Origin: Methylococcaceae bacterium
GTDB lineage: Bacteria > Pseudomonadota > Gammaproteobacteria > Methylococcales > Methylomonadaceae
Assembly (NCBI GenBank): GCA_030693065.1
Contig: JAUYBL010000001.1
Coordinates: forward strand, 1 to 64,000
Direction of reading: 5' to 3'
DNA: 64,000 nucleotides
The position numbers and the translations under genes are program-made. Positions within the stretch are counted from its first letter, which is position 1. Every line of letters starts with the position of its first letter. The notes under the pieces were generated by a model. The model saw only the letters and a list, made by a program, of their open reading frames with translations. It ran no database searches and was not told where the DNA came from. Shown piece after piece: positions 33,619-44,066 of this stretch.

Positions 33619-34848
33619 TTAATGACCTGTATCAACCCTGCCCCCCTTAACTTGACCGATTTCAGCCAATAATTCACCAAACCATGTGGCATCAAGATCA
33701 AATGGCTTGCCACCTTTAATACGCGGAAACTCGATCGCCCGTAACACGTTGCCGCGTTCTTCATCATGACCAATCAATCCGGACTCCCCGCGCAGCGCAC
33801 ATTCAACCGCCAAGTCCGCACACGATTTAATCAGCCGAATATCCTCAACATTGGCCGCTGACGCTCTGGCAAAATAGCCGGATTTTTGTACTAAGGTTTT
33901 TTCTGCACCAATCATTTGCGCAAACTGCTCGCCGAACCACTTGCCTGGATTGACGGCATCCAGTTTGACATGCCCAAACGCGTCGCGCGGCACTTCTTCG
34001 CCCTTCGACTGCATTTGCGTCACAATCTCTGTAACACCGGCACCTTCGGAGATGAAAATATTCACACAATCAAACTTATCCATTACTGCCCGCAGACGCT
34101 CGGCTTCAGCTGCAATATTTACCGCCATTTCCGGGATAAACACGCCATGAATATCAAACGCACTTTTGTCTAATCCCAACTCCGGCAGCCACTCACTGCG
34201 CGCCAGTAACTTGCGATAATCAAACGCCGTAGCCGCTGTCAACCAGCCGCAACTGCGTCCCATCACTTCATGCACAATCAACATGCGCGGATTAGAATTA
34301 TTTTCCGCCACTACATTTTGAAAATAGCGTGCGCCCTGCTCGGCGGCCGTCCAGGCACCCAAGGTTTGCTTAACCGGAATCACATCGTTATCAACGGTTT
34401 TAGGTAAACCGATCACAGTCAGCCCGTAATTATTGGCTGCCAAATACGCCGCCAAATCAGCCGCTGCAATATTAGTATCGTCGCCGCCGATAGTGTGTAA
34501 CACATCGACGCCGTCTTTAATCAATTGCTCGGCCGCCACTTGCTGCGGGTCCTGACCGTCCTTAACCAATCCACGCTTAATGCAATCTTTAACGTTAGTC
34601 AGCTTTACCCGGCTATTACCAATCAGAGAGCCGCCAAAACCGTGCAATAAACCAGCTTTTTCACGTATTGCCGACGTCACTGTATAAAAATCACCCAACA
34701 ACAAGCCCTTGTAACCACTGCGATAGCAGATGATTTCAATGCTCGGATCGATTTCTGTGTAACGCTCAATGAGACTACCGATAGCTGAATTAAGGCAAGG
34801 CGCCAGACCGCCTGCGGTTAGAATTGCGACTTTTTTGGGTTTATTCAT
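33619..34848 (-). CDS. pfp: Pyrophosphate-dependent 6-phosphofructokinase
   Basis: 409 residues. GGDDT (with Asp where ATP-PFKs have Gly) and PKTVDND mark pyrophosphate as phosphoryl donor. MGRSCGWLTA is the substrate-binding motif. PPi-PFK makes fructose 1,6-bisphosphate reversibly and is the usual form in methanotrophs, which supports the organism guess. It is 46 bases upstream of ndh and could be cotranscribed with it. Confidence 0.92.
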   Translation of the reverse strand: MNKPKKVAILTAGGLAPCLNSAIGSLIERYTEIDPSIEIICYRSGYKGLLLGDFYTVTSAIREKAGLLHGFGGSLIGNSRVKLTNVKDCIKRGLVKDGQDPQQVAAEQLIKDGVDVLHTIGGDDTNIAAADLAAYLAANNYGLTVIGLPKTVDNDVIPVKQTLGAWTAAEQGARYFQNVVAENNSNPRMLIVHEVMGRSCGWLTAATAFDYRKLLARSEWLPELGLDKSAFDIHGVFIPEMAVNIAAEAERLRAVMDKFDCVNIFISEGAGVTEIVTQMQSKGEEVPRDAFGHVKLDAVNPGKWFGEQFAQMIGAEKTLVQKSGYFARASAANVEDIRLIKSCADLAVECALRGESGLIGHDEERGNVLRAIEFPRIKGGKPFDLDATWFGELLAEIGQVKGGRVDTGH

Positions 34849-34983
34849 TTAACTTTCTGATTTAGTGAGTAAAAAATACTGTATGACAAAAACAAACTAA
34901 GCTCTGCCGTACATTGAAACTACTATTTTCATTATACCTCTCACTATCTAACTAGCGTGAAATGGCCTTACTAAAATATTAAT

Positions 34984-36620
34984 ACTAAAGTTTCGGAGTT
35001 CGTTTTTACCGGCATAGCATGGGCTCATCGTTGATTTCCAAGGCTTCAAGCCTTAGCGTTTTGGTATCAAGTTGAAGGCCTTGCGAAAACCAACACTGTA
35101 TGTGTGCATCAATAGCATCCATCATCATGGCGACTGCGTCACCCAATATGGCTTTCAGGCTATTCAAAGCCCCGGTAATCACGGCGCGAAAAACGTGCCA
35201 CAGCTTGCCGGCAAAGCTGATGTCCGTGCTGTTGCTGCATAGCGCCTGTCGCGCCTGCGCAATATTGCCAAAACCTTGCGTCTGTTTGGCCATAACCAAC
35301 AGACAAAACCGGATAGCCGTCAAATGGATAGAAGCAATATAGGCGGCATAGTGGTTGCTTTGCTCTTTCAGGAAACCGAGGTGTTGCTTGGCTTCTTTGA
35401 AATAAACTTCAATGGCCCACCGCATCGAATACAATTCCAGCATTTCAGCCGGTGACATAGCCGTATCGGTCGTCAGAAAGACCGCCCAATCATGCTTGCC
35501 GACAGTGGATTGAGTCTCTCCGGCATTTCCGCGTACGAATAGCAAGCGAACCTTAACCCATTGCTCAGACTCTTTGGTCTCAGCCAGGTTAAGTTCGACA
35601 TCCAGCGTTTTTGCTTGGTATTTTTGCCCACGAAGGGGTTCCCAGTTTTTGCGTACGCTATGTTGGTAAAGCGCCTGAATATCCAGTTCCCTACGCACTG
35701 TTTCACCGTGAACAACCCGGTTCATCCGGTATTTCATTTTGTTTTTCTTCATACGAAGCACCGGAACCAACGCCGTTTCTTGGGTTAACCGGATCATCGC
35801 CTTAGTACCAAACCAGGCATCAGCCAATAGATAATCCGCCATGATGCCCGCATTCAAGGCGCGCTTCACCATGGATTTGACCATCTCAGGCTTTGTACTT
35901 TGTTGGGCTGTCCGATAACGTCTGGCAACAATACTGCGTCCATCTTCAAAAGCCTGATGCAACTCGATGGCTTTCGTCTGGCTAATAAACAACTCACTGT
36001 CCAGCGGCACAAAGCCTTCTTCGCAGCTTAAGCCCAGTGCCAGCGGGCTGCCCCATCAGGTGCCGCCCGCTGGTATGGTCGAAATGGCTCGATATGCCCG
36101 GCATCTTTTTGCCAAACCGCCCGGCAATGGTGTCGTCGACCACAAAGGCTTTTTTGCCAGGCGCTTTGAAGGTCTGAAGGGTCTTAGCCGCGGTTTGTCT
36201 ATGCAAGTGGCGCCAATTCAGATCTTCCCGGTTGATCGTGTCGTAGAAGACATCATTGCCCATCGCACCCTGTAAGCCTTCCCGTGCAAACATGCCAATG
36301 GAGTCTTTCTTCAGCCATATCCAGAGCATCAATCCATAGATGACTTCATGTATCGATGTCCCCGACCGTTTGTTAAAGCCAGCACGGCTTAATAGGGTTT
36401 TCATGCCAGTGTCTCGCCAGAGGCTGGCGAAGACGTTATCGATTAATAGTCCCTTGGCGTTGAGAAAGTCCAGGGTGAGTACTGGCATGTGGCACGATTC
36501 ATTGAGCGTCCTACTTGAGTTTAATTGGGTCTTCAACTAAGCGTAACTATACCCTTGCAGGGCTCTTTATTCGTTACTTGTCAATGCCTTACTGTGTAAT
36601 TTGAACCCCAAAACTTTAGT
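34984..36620 (-). mobile_element. IS4-family insertion sequence with frameshifted transposase
   Basis: Ends ACTAAAGTTTCGGAGTTCG (34984-35002) and, reversed at 36602-36620, ACTAAAGTTTTGGGGTTCA are imperfect terminal inverted repeats (about 16 of 19 match). The transposase between them is IS4-type. No clear target-site duplication is visible. Length about 1.64 kb. Confidence 0.82.
35006..36536 (-). pseudogene. IS4-family transposase, broken by a frameshift
   Basis: The N-terminal part (35994-36536, MPVLTLDFLNAKGLLIDN..., DDTIAGRFGKKMPG) and C-terminal part (35006-36010) are in different frames. The frame is lost after HLMGQ (around 36047-36060) by an effective +1 shift; in the second frame the protein continues PLALGLSCEEGFVPLDSE. 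The C-terminal part has the IS4 YREK signature Y-x2-R-x3-E-x6-K (YSMRWAIEVYFKEAK). The element is probably inactive unless translational frameshifting rescues it. Confidence 0.85.
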
Positions 36621-36758
36621 TGGCTATACAAAGTTGGAAAAATCTCAGACATTATCCCCTGAATCACCTAAATTCATACAATAAGCCCTTCACTCGGGTA
36701 GAAAGCTTGTTTTTGACCACTTTTACCAAAAAATATTATATTTGAAGATAAATTTATA

Positions 36759-36787
36759 TTGGATATAAGATTAAATTGTCGTATAAT
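36759..36787 (+). promoter_or_regulatory. sigma70 promoter of the tRNA operon
   Basis: TTGGAT (36759-36764), 17-base spacer, TATAAT (36782-36787), 15 bases before the tRNA-Ala gene. Confidence 0.8.
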
Positions 36788-36802
36788 TGCGTTTCTAATT
36801 GA

Positions 36803-36878
36803 GGGGCCATAGCTCAATTGGTAGAGCGCAACACTGGCAGTGTTGAGGTCAGCGGTTCGATTCCGCTTGGCTCCACCA
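36803..36878 (+). tRNA. tRNA-Ala (anticodon GGC)
   Basis: 76 nt with encoded CCA. Acceptor stem GGGGCCA/TGGCTCC, anticodon stem CAACA/TGTTG with loop CTGGCAG giving GGC, T-loop GGTTCGATTCC. It reads GCC and GCU. Confidence 0.95.
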
Positions 36879-36896
36879 GATAGCAATAGTTTATTA

Positions 36897-36972
36897 GTCC
36901 CCATCGTCTAGTGGCCTAGGACACCGCCCTTTCACGGCGGTAACGGGGGTTCGAACCCCCCTGGGGACGCCA
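36897..36972 (+). tRNA. tRNA-Glu (anticodon TTC)
   Basis: 76 nt; acceptor stem GTCCCCA/TGGGGAC, anticodon stem CCGCC/GGCGG with loop CTTTCAC giving TTC, T-loop GGTTCGAACCC, 3' end GCCA. It lies 18 bases after tRNA-Ala and shares its promoter. Confidence 0.95.
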
Positions 36973-37970
36973 CGTTTTTTTTAAAATACCGTCTTAAATA
37001 GAATTTTAAAGCGAACAACTTACATCTATCGAAACATAAATTACCGATAGTAATAAGTTAATTAATATCGGTAATTCATATTTTTCCAAAAAAGCCTATC
37101 TTAGGATGGTAGAAAAACCACCCTAAACGATAATTTTTTCAAATTATTATTTCCCTCGTAACACTCTCCCTATTTACAACAGCTTATCTTGCTACGATTT
37201 TACTGAGCCAGCTCATTCAATATCAACTTCATATGCTGAAGCAATTGACCAATTATCTGCTTACACCAGCGATTAAGGACAAACCCAACATGATATTCTG
37301 CAGTTAAAATCACTTGATAATCAGACTTTGATATTCTCTCATTCTGGATACTTCCAACCATTGTTTAAGTTTCTGAGAAAACTATTTCGTAATGATCAAG
37401 TAGATTTGGACAGTCAGTTAAGCCAGTTTTTTAAATAATTACTCGGATTGGCTGGGTGAAATGAATCTAATTGCTGAATCGAAGCACACAGCTCTGTAGA
37501 AATGAGTGCACTTTATCACCGCCCATTTCATGCCCCCTTAGGTTTGATAACGGTCACAGCTGATAGATCCGAATTCCAAACTTCTTAAAAAGCCCCCCAT
37601 ATCAGCATTATCCCAACAATCTCTCCGTCGGCTCAAAATGGCTTGAACGTTCAGTTCAGCAGCTAATCCTGGCAGGCTGGCAACCCTGTGATTTAAACAG
37701 CAAGCCAAGACCGAACGCGACCTGTCGTAAAATCACCGCCTAATTGAGTGCCGCTATTATCAGCGTGACATCGGGAAGTGGAAGCTGATAACTATCAGCC
37801 GACCACCCGGTACGAAAACAAATCCAGCGATACCACAAGGTAAACCCAACTCTCAGATACCCATAAGCTAATATCACCCACCCACTTTCGATTAGGCCGG
37901 ACGGCGCTGAATTCGCGGTTGAAATGATTATTGCACCAATATCTTCATAAATTTGTAGACAATATGGATA
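36973..37970. other. Decayed, gene-poor region
   Basis: No intact gene. From about 37207 to 37440 one frame reads SISTSYAEAIDQLSAYTSD, stop, then IFSHSGYFQPLFKFLRKLF to a final stop, with a possible continuation SDWLGEMNLIAES; this looks like the remains of a protein-coding gene broken by stops. I do not recognise the family. The rest is unassigned. Confidence 0.5.
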
Positions 37971-38600
37971 ACTATGATTTTATTTGAACATTTTGCCGCA
38001 CAGGAAGATCCCCGAATTGAGCGCAAGAAGCTTTATGGTCTAATCGACATTATGGATCTCTGTCTGGGTCAAGTAGCCCCCAATGTCACAATAGTTGCCG
38101 GCGTGCCAAAAAGGCTTACAGTCTCCACTGCTTCGCCTTCTTGGCACACCGACAACTAGATTGAAAATTACCGTGACCAACCCTGAACGATGGGAGGGTT
38201 AGTAGTGTTGGCATGGTAGAGAGGGAGTGCACTATCGGTGGAAAGACCAGCCTTGAACAGCGCTATTTCAATTGTGTCTAATGAATATCAACTCCATCGC
38301 TACTGATGCCAAGCCTTTTGCCTATGCGGTAAGCGCTCACTGGGAGATAGAAAAGAATGTGATGATGCGGAAAGATGATTGCCACATTTGAAAAGTCAAT
38401 ACTGCTGCAATTTTAGCAATGATTTGGCACCTGAGCCTCAATTTATTTGAACAGGTATCCTCTCCAAAATGAGTCTAAAGCAAAAACGGTTTAAAGGCGC
38501 TCTAAGCGATGACTTTCGTGAGGATGTCGTATTTTTAATGCGTTTGGCCTACGTTTATCTGAGCGCGCCAAATATCAATGTGGTTTTTCATGTATAGTCT
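37971..38600 (+). pseudogene. Decayed ISAs1-family transposase
   Basis: The N-terminal motif FEHFAAQEDPRIERKKLYGL (from 37974) is ISAs1-like. The frame is then replaced by unrelated sequence to 38173, where the 25-bp dispersed repeat lies. From about 38227 scattered frames read ECTIGGKTSLEQRYF, then SIATDAKPFAYAVSAHWEIE and MSLKQKRFKGALSDDFRED, all ISAs1 C-terminal landmarks, interrupted by stops and gaps. The catalytic core is missing, so it is a deletion relic. Confidence 0.8.
38149..38173. repeat. 25-bp dispersed repeat, copy 2
   Basis: Identical to 142-166. It sits at the join between foreign sequence and the ISAs1 relic, as expected for an insertion-sequence end. Confidence 0.6.
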
Positions 38601-38624
38601 GGCATTTTTTGGATAAGGCTATTC

Positions 38625-39803
38625 ATGACTGAAACCGATGTCATCATTATTGGAGCAGGTGCTTCGGGCTTAATGTGTGCGATAGAAGCCGGTAAACGCG
38701 GTCGGCGTGTATTGGTGATTGATCATGCAAATAAGGCTGGGAAAAAAATCTTGATGTCCGGCGGCGGACGTTGCAACTTTACCAATCTCAGCATCGAACC
38801 CCAGAATTATTTCTCCCATAATCCGCATTTTTGCAAATCAGCATTGAGCCGTTACAGCCAATGGGATTTTTTAAGCTTAGTGACTCGCTATCAAATCCCA
38901 CATCATGAAAGAGCGCACGGACAACTGTTTTGTAATGACAGCGCCCGAGATATTCTGACAATGCTGTTAACAGAATGCGAAAACGCTGGCGTGGTTATAA
39001 AACTCGATACAAGTATTGATAGCTTATCGAAATCTGCCGATGGATTTTATTTAATGACTAGCGCTGGCCTCTTTGCCTGCCAATCGTTAGTCGTTGCCAG
39101 CGGTGGGTTGTCGATACCAAAGATGGGTGCTACGCCATTTGGTTATAAAATCGCCGAAGAATTCGGCATACCTGTACGTCCAACCTATGCTGGCTTGGTA
39201 CCGTTTACGTTGCAACCAGAGGATAAAGAGAGATTTTCCGCACTATCCGGAATTGCCGTGCCTTGTGTGGTCAGCAACCAAAAACAGCACTTTGCTGAAA
39301 ATGTATTATTTACTCATCGTGGTTTAAGTGGGCCGGCAATATTGCAAATCTCATCGTACTGGCGGCCTGGGGAGAAAGTCGTAATTAACTTATTCCCTCA
39401 CAACGATCTCGCACTGCAATTAAAAACTCAGCGCCAGCAAAAACAAAAGAGCAAACTTAAAACAGTTCTGGAGCCCCATTTTCCTAAAAGACTACTCAGT
39501 TGTTTACTGTCTGAACAATTATTGAATACCACCCTACCTGACTTGTCTGACAAACACATCGGTCAAATTGCCGAACAAATAAACTGTTGGACTATCAAGC
39601 CCAACGGCACCGAAGGTTATCGCACAGCTGAAGTCACCTGTGGAGGTGTTGATTGTGATGCGCTTTCATCCAAAACCATGGAAAGTAAAAATGTGCCAGG
39701 GCTATATTTTATTGGTGAAGTTGTTGACGTAACGGGCTGGCTGGGTGGATATAACTTCCAGTGGGCCTGGTCGTCGGGATGGTGTGCAGGGCAACGAGCT
39801 TGA
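38625..39803 (+). CDS. Flavoprotein of the BaiN/YhiN (HI0933) family
   Basis: 392 residues with FAD-binding IIGAGASGLMCAIEAG at about 9-24 and the family motif KKILMSGGGRCNFTN. C-terminal VTCGGVDCD and GLYFIGEVVDVTGWLGGYNFQWAW complete the family signature. The reaction is not established. A short leader follows the decayed region; a GGATAAGG site precedes the ATG. Confidence 0.9.
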   Translation: MTETDVIIIGAGASGLMCAIEAGKRGRRVLVIDHANKAGKKILMSGGGRCNFTNLSIEPQNYFSHNPHFCKSALSRYSQWDFLSLVTRYQIPHHERAHGQLFCNDSARDILTMLLTECENAGVVIKLDTSIDSLSKSADGFYLMTSAGLFACQSLVVASGGLSIPKMGATPFGYKIAEEFGIPVRPTYAGLVPFTLQPEDKERFSALSGIAVPCVVSNQKQHFAENVLFTHRGLSGPAILQISSYWRPGEKVVINLFPHNDLALQLKTQRQQKQKSKLKTVLEPHFPKRLLSCLLSEQLLNTTLPDLSDKHIGQIAEQINCWTIKPNGTEGYRTAEVTCGGVDCDALSSKTMESKNVPGLYFIGEVVDVTGWLGGYNFQWAWSSGWCAGQRA

Positions 39804-39959
39804 CAAGTTCTTTAGTACGAGAGTAATAGGCTAGGCCTTTTGCTTATTGAAATGCAAATTAGCTTTATATCGGCCACATTTAAATTATGTGATGTTCATA
39901 TCTCACTCCTCCAAACTGCTAAACGGAACTTAGACTATTTAGCATTCGGAAAAGATAAT

Positions 39960-40265
39960 TTAATCAGCTATATCGTGCTTTTCTCTCAACGCATCCACTC
40001 GATCACGAAGTTCTTTGCCGGGTTTGAAATGGGGAACGTATTTCTTTGATAACGCGACCGTCTCACCCGTTTTTGGATTGCGTCCTATGCGAGGCGCACG
40101 CAAATGCAGAGAAAAACTACCAAAGCCCCTTATTTCTATTCTTTCGCCAGATGATAAGGCTTGATTCATCTGCTCAACGAGACATTTGACAGCTAATTCA
40201 ACATCTTTAAGTGCTAAATAGGGCTGCTGTTTAGCAAGAGCTTCTATAAGTTCTGATTTCGTCAC
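39960..40265 (-). CDS. ihfB: Integration host factor beta subunit
   Basis: 101 residues, HU/IHF fold, with [17 protein letters not shown] at the start and the DNA-binding arm [26 protein letters not shown] bends DNA; it commonly assists sigma54 promoters such as those of the nif cluster here. It is the last gene of the gyrA-to-rpsA run, after a terminator-like hairpin. Confidence 0.95.
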   Translation of the reverse strand: MTKSELIEALAKQQPYLALKDVELAVKCLVEQMNQALSSGERIEIRGFGSFSLHLRAPRIGRNPKTGETVALSKKYVPHFKPGKELRDRVDALREKHDIAD

Positions 40266-40280
40266 AATGCACCTTAATAA

Positions 40281-40318
40281 AAAAATAAAAAAAGGGGGAA
40301 AGGCTATACCTCTCCCCC
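40281..40318 (-). terminator. Rho-independent terminator after rpsA
   Basis: On the - strand GGGGGAGAGG, loop TATAG, CCTTTCCCCC and a T-rich tract (seven T, A, more T). It would reduce readthrough from rpsA to ihfB. Confidence 0.88.
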
Positions 40319-40336
40319 TTCTTATTTAAATGGTTT

Positions 40337-41998
40337 TTATTTTTCCATTTGCTTAAAGAGATCGCCTAAAGTAGGTGTCCCAGCTGATTGCTGAGAATAA
40401 TCTTTAATAGTGTGTGACTCTTCGTCGTTATCTTTAGCTTTAATAGATAAAGATATAGATTTGCTCTTTTTATCTACGCCGATGAACTTAGCTTCAAGCT
40501 CGTCGCCTTCTTTCAACAATGTACGTGCATCTTCAACACGGTCACGTTGGATTTCTGAAGCACGAAGATAGCCTTCAACATTGTCAGCTAATAGAACAAC
40601 AGCGCCTTTAGCATCAACTTCTTTGATCACACCTTTAACCAAGCTACCTTTTTCGTATGTAGCAAGGAAATTTTGGAATGGATCTTGTTCAAGCTGCTTA
40701 ATGCCTAATGAAATGCGCTCACGTTCTGAATCGACCGCCAAAATAACGGTTTCAACTTCATCGCCTTTCTTGAAATCACGAACAGCAGCTTCGCCATCAT
40801 CTGCCCATGAAATATCAGACATATGAACCAAACCGTCTATGCCGCCATCCAATCCAATGAATATACCAAAATCGGTAATAGATTTGATTTTGCCAGAGAT
40901 TTTGTCGCCTTTGTTATGTGTTGCTGCAAATTCATCCCAAGGATTGGTTTTGCACTGTTTCATGCCAAGAGAAATACGACGACGCTCTTCGTCAATTTCC
41001 AGAACCATGACTTCAACTTCTTCACCTAATTGAACCAATTTAGATGGATTGACGTTTTTGTTGGTCCAATCCATTTCAGAAACATGCACCAAACCTTCAA
41101 CGCCGTCTTCAATTTCAACGAAGCAGCCGTAATCAGTCAGGTTGTTAACTTTACCGAATACGCGGGTACCGGCTGGGTAACGACGAGCAATGTTTTGCCA
41201 TGGATCTTCACCCATTTGTTTCATACCTAATGAAACACGGTTTTTATCTTTGTCGTATTTAAGGACTTTGACTTTAATCTCTTGACCGATTTCCACACAT
41301 TCAGATGGATGACGTACACGTCTCCAGGCCATATCGGTGATATGCAACAATCCATCAATACCGCCAAGATCGATAAACGCGCCGTAATCGGTCAAATTCT
41401 TCACGATACCGGTAACTATTGCGCCTTCTTCAAGCGTTTTGAGCAGTTCTTCTCTTTCTTCACTGTATTCTTTTTCAACAACAGCACGACGAGATAGAAC
41501 GACGTTATTACGTTTTTGATCGATTTTTATAACTTTGAATTCTAGATCGCGATTTTCAAGGAATGTAGTATCGCGGATCGGACGGACATCAACCAATGAG
41601 CCTGGTAAGAACGCACGCAATGCGCCGACAGCAACTGTAAAGCCGCCACGAACTTTGCCATTGATCTGACCAATAATGGTGGATTCTTTTTCGAAAGCTT
41701 CTTCGAGTTCAGACCACGCTTTATTTTTCTTTGCTTTATCACGAGAAAGAAGGGTATCGCCCAAGCCATCTTCAAATAAATCAAGGGCAACTTCAACTTC
41801 GTCGCCTATAGCAACTTCCAATTCGCCATTGTTATTCAGAAACTGCCATTTTGGTATACGACCTTCTGATTTTGAATAAGTACTTACTATAACCAAATCG
41901 TTTTCTATATCGATTACAGTACCTTTCAATATGGCACCAGGACTCATTTGCGTCCTGGTCAAACTTTCTTCGAGTAATTCAGCAAAGCTTTCGCTCAT
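40337..41998 (-). CDS. rpsA: 30S ribosomal protein S1
   Basis: 553 residues with six S1 OB-fold repeats, recognised by [42 protein letters not shown] and [15 protein letters not shown]. It binds mRNA leaders on the small subunit and is essential. Gene order cmk-rpsA-ihfB is conserved in gammaproteobacteria. Confidence 0.97.
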   Translation of the reverse strand: MSESFAELLEESLTRTQMSPGAILKGTVIDIENDLVIVSTYSKSEGRIPKWQFLNNNGELEVAIGDEVEVALDLFEDGLGDTLLSRDKAKKNKAWSELEEAFEKESTIIGQINGKVRGGFTVAVGALRAFLPGSLVDVRPIRDTTFLENRDLEFKVIKIDQKRNNVVLSRRAVVEKEYSEEREELLKTLEEGAIVTGIVKNLTDYGAFIDLGGIDGLLHITDMAWRRVRHPSECVEIGQEIKVKVLKYDKDKNRVSLGMKQMGEDPWQNIARRYPAGTRVFGKVNNLTDYGCFVEIEDGVEGLVHVSEMDWTNKNVNPSKLVQLGEEVEVMVLEIDEERRRISLGMKQCKTNPWDEFAATHNKGDKISGKIKSITDFGIFIGLDGGIDGLVHMSDISWADDGEAAVRDFKKGDEVETVILAVDSERERISLGIKQLEQDPFQNFLATYEKGSLVKGVIKEVDAKGAVVLLADNVEGYLRASEIQRDRVEDARTLLKEGDELEAKFIGVDKKSKSISLSIKAKDNDEESHTIKDYSQQSAGTPTLGDLFKQMEK

Positions 41999-42092
41999 TT
42001 TCTATTCCCAAGCTTGTCGAAACTCGAACAAGCCTTTTCGTTATCAAAGTTAAAAAAATGCACTAAATTATGAGTGCAACGATAGAAAATCC

Positions 42093-42749
42093 TTAACGGA
42101 TTAAATTTAATACTTCCTGTATAACAACTTCCAAAGGCATATCAGAAGAATCTATATAGATTGCATCAGCGGCCATTGCTAACGGAGCAGCTTCCCTCTC
42201 CATATCACGACGATCACGAGCTTCAATTTCCTCTGTTATTTTTTGAAGATTAACATCAATTCCTTTCTCAATCAACTGTTTATAACGCCTCATCGCTCTT
42301 TCGGCGGCACTGGCAGTTAAAAAAACTTTATATTTTGCATCTGGAAAAACGACCGTTCCCATATCGCGACCATCGGCCACAAGCCCCGGAAGTTGTTTAA
42401 AATCTCTTTGCTTTTGCAAAAGAATGGCGCGAACTTCAGGTATCGCCGCGATCTTTGAAGCTACGCTACCAGTTTGTTCCGATCCCAATTGCGCAGTAAT
42501 ATCTTCTCCGTCCAGCTTAACAATCAATTCATCAACACACTCGAACTCAAGTCGCATCTTGGCAGCAACAGCAGTAATTTCTTCAGGTTTATCTAAATCG
42601 GCATTTAGCTTTAAAGATGCTATCGCTAGCGATCTGTAGATAGAACCGCTGTCCAAATAATGCCAACCCAATTTTTTTGCTACGGCCCGACTGACAGTGC
42701 CTTTTCCCGCACCACTTGGGCCGTCTATTGTTAACACAGGGATACTCAT
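42093..42749 (-). CDS. cmk: Cytidylate kinase
   Basis: 218 residues; P-loop GPSGAGKGT at 10-18, DGRDMGTVVFPDAK and RRDMEREAAPL motifs. It phosphorylates CMP and dCMP. Its ATG overlaps the aroA stop (ATGA). Confidence 0.96.
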   Translation of the reverse strand: MSIPVLTIDGPSGAGKGTVSRAVAKKLGWHYLDSGSIYRSLAIASLKLNADLDKPEEITAVAAKMRLEFECVDELIVKLDGEDITAQLGSEQTGSVASKIAAIPEVRAILLQKQRDFKQLPGLVADGRDMGTVVFPDAKYKVFLTASAAERAMRRYKQLIEKGIDVNLQKITEEIEARDRRDMEREAAPLAMAADAIYIDSSDMPLEVVIQEVLNLIR

Positions 42750-44065
42750 AAAATCTCCTCAGCAATATTCAACCCTAGTTGTTGCGCCAGTATTTTAAAG
42801 CCCGGAAAAGAAGTATTCACATTTTCGCAATCATGAATTGTTATCGACTTAGAAGCTTTTAATGCTGCAATTGCAAAAGACATGGCGATACGGTGGTCGC
42901 CATGAGAAATAACTTCTCCACCACCAATCGTTCCACCTTGAATAATCATGCCATCAGCAGTCGGCTCGGCACTAACACCCAAAATTTGCAATCCGTCGGC
43001 CATCACTTGTATACGATCTGATTCTTTCACCCTAAGCTCTTCGGCGCCGGTCAAGCGCGTTTGCCCCTCGGCACATGCCGCTGCCACAAACAGCACTGGG
43101 AATTCGTCGATTGCTAGTGGCACCAAAGCTTCAGGAATATCAATGCCTTTTAGCGGACTGTACACCACATGCAAATCAGCGACCGGCTCGCCACCGACTT
43201 CACGTTGATTCAAAATTTCAATATTCGCACCCATGAGCTTAAGAATATCGACCACTCCAGTACGAGTGGGATTGATACCGACATGCTTCAGCAGCACATC
43301 AGAGCCTGGTGCTATTGACGCCCCCACCAAAAAAAACGCTGCCGAGGAAATATCACTGGGCACGTCAATATCAGTTGCTTTTAATTGTCCGTCAGCGGTA
43401 ATGATCACCTTGTTGCCTTCTCGTTTTACGGGATACGCAAAGCCTGCCAGCATGCGCTCAGTATGATCTCGCGTCGGTGCGGGTTCGGTCACACTGGTTT
43501 TGCCTTGCGCATACATACCCGCCAACAACAAACAAGATTTAACCTGGGCACTTGCCATCGGCATCGTGTAATCAATGCCTTTTAACTGCCCTGCCCGACC
43601 AAAAATACGCAACGGAGCGGTTCCTTGCTCAGTGGTTTTAATATCGGCACCCATTGCTGCCAAAGGTTCGGTGACTCTCTTCATCGGTCGACCGGATAAC
43701 GATTTATCGCCAGTCAACACCGAATCAAATGCCTGCCCAGACAATAAACCACTCAACAGGCGCATGGAGGTGCCTGAATTACCTAAATACAGGTCTCTTG
43801 CGGGGGCTTTCAAACCATGCTTGCCGACACCATGGATCGTCACTTGGCCATTTTCCGGTCCTTCAATAACCACTCCCATATCCTTAAATGCCTGCAAAGT
43901 GGCCAAGGCATCTTCGGCTTCAAGAAACCCGGTGACATGGGTAGTTCCATCAGCCAACGAGCCCAGCATAATAGATCGATGAGATATGGATTTATCGCCA
44001 GGTACGCGCACTTCACCATGCAAAGTACCGCCCGGTTGAACTTTAAATGTTATTGATTTAGACAT
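42746..44065 (-). CDS. aroA: 3-phosphoshikimate 1-carboxyvinyltransferase (EPSP synthase)
   Basis: About 439 residues from MSKSITFKVQPGG; a longer upstream frame to 44173 would run into tyrA. Motifs GDKSISHRS, LGNSGTSMRLLSG and DEFPVLFVAAA are present. It makes EPSP from shikimate 3-phosphate and PEP. The start overlaps the tyrA stop region (tyrA ends at 44067, two bases away). Confidence 0.96.
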   Translation of the reverse strand: MSKSITFKVQPGGTLHGEVRVPGDKSISHRSIMLGSLADGTTHVTGFLEAEDALATLQAFKDMGVVIEGPENGQVTIHGVGKHGLKAPARDLYLGNSGTSMRLLSGLLSGQAFDSVLTGDKSLSGRPMKRVTEPLAAMGADIKTTEQGTAPLRIFGRAGQLKGIDYTMPMASAQVKSCLLLAGMYAQGKTSVTEPAPTRDHTERMLAGFAYPVKREGNKVIITADGQLKATDIDVPSDISSAAFFLVGASIAPGSDVLLKHVGINPTRTGVVDILKLMGANIEILNQREVGGEPVADLHVVYSPLKGIDIPEALVPLAIDEFPVLFVAAACAEGQTRLTGAEELRVKESDRIQVMADGLQILGVSAEPTADGMIIQGGTIGGGEVISHGDHRIAMSFAIAALKASKSITIHDCENVNTSFPGFKILAQQLGLNIAEEIL

Positions 44066-44066
44066 A

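Noticed and set aside
36674-36904. 76-codon - strand frame over the tRNA genes
   Set aside because: It is antisense to tRNA-Ala; typical false frame over a tRNA.
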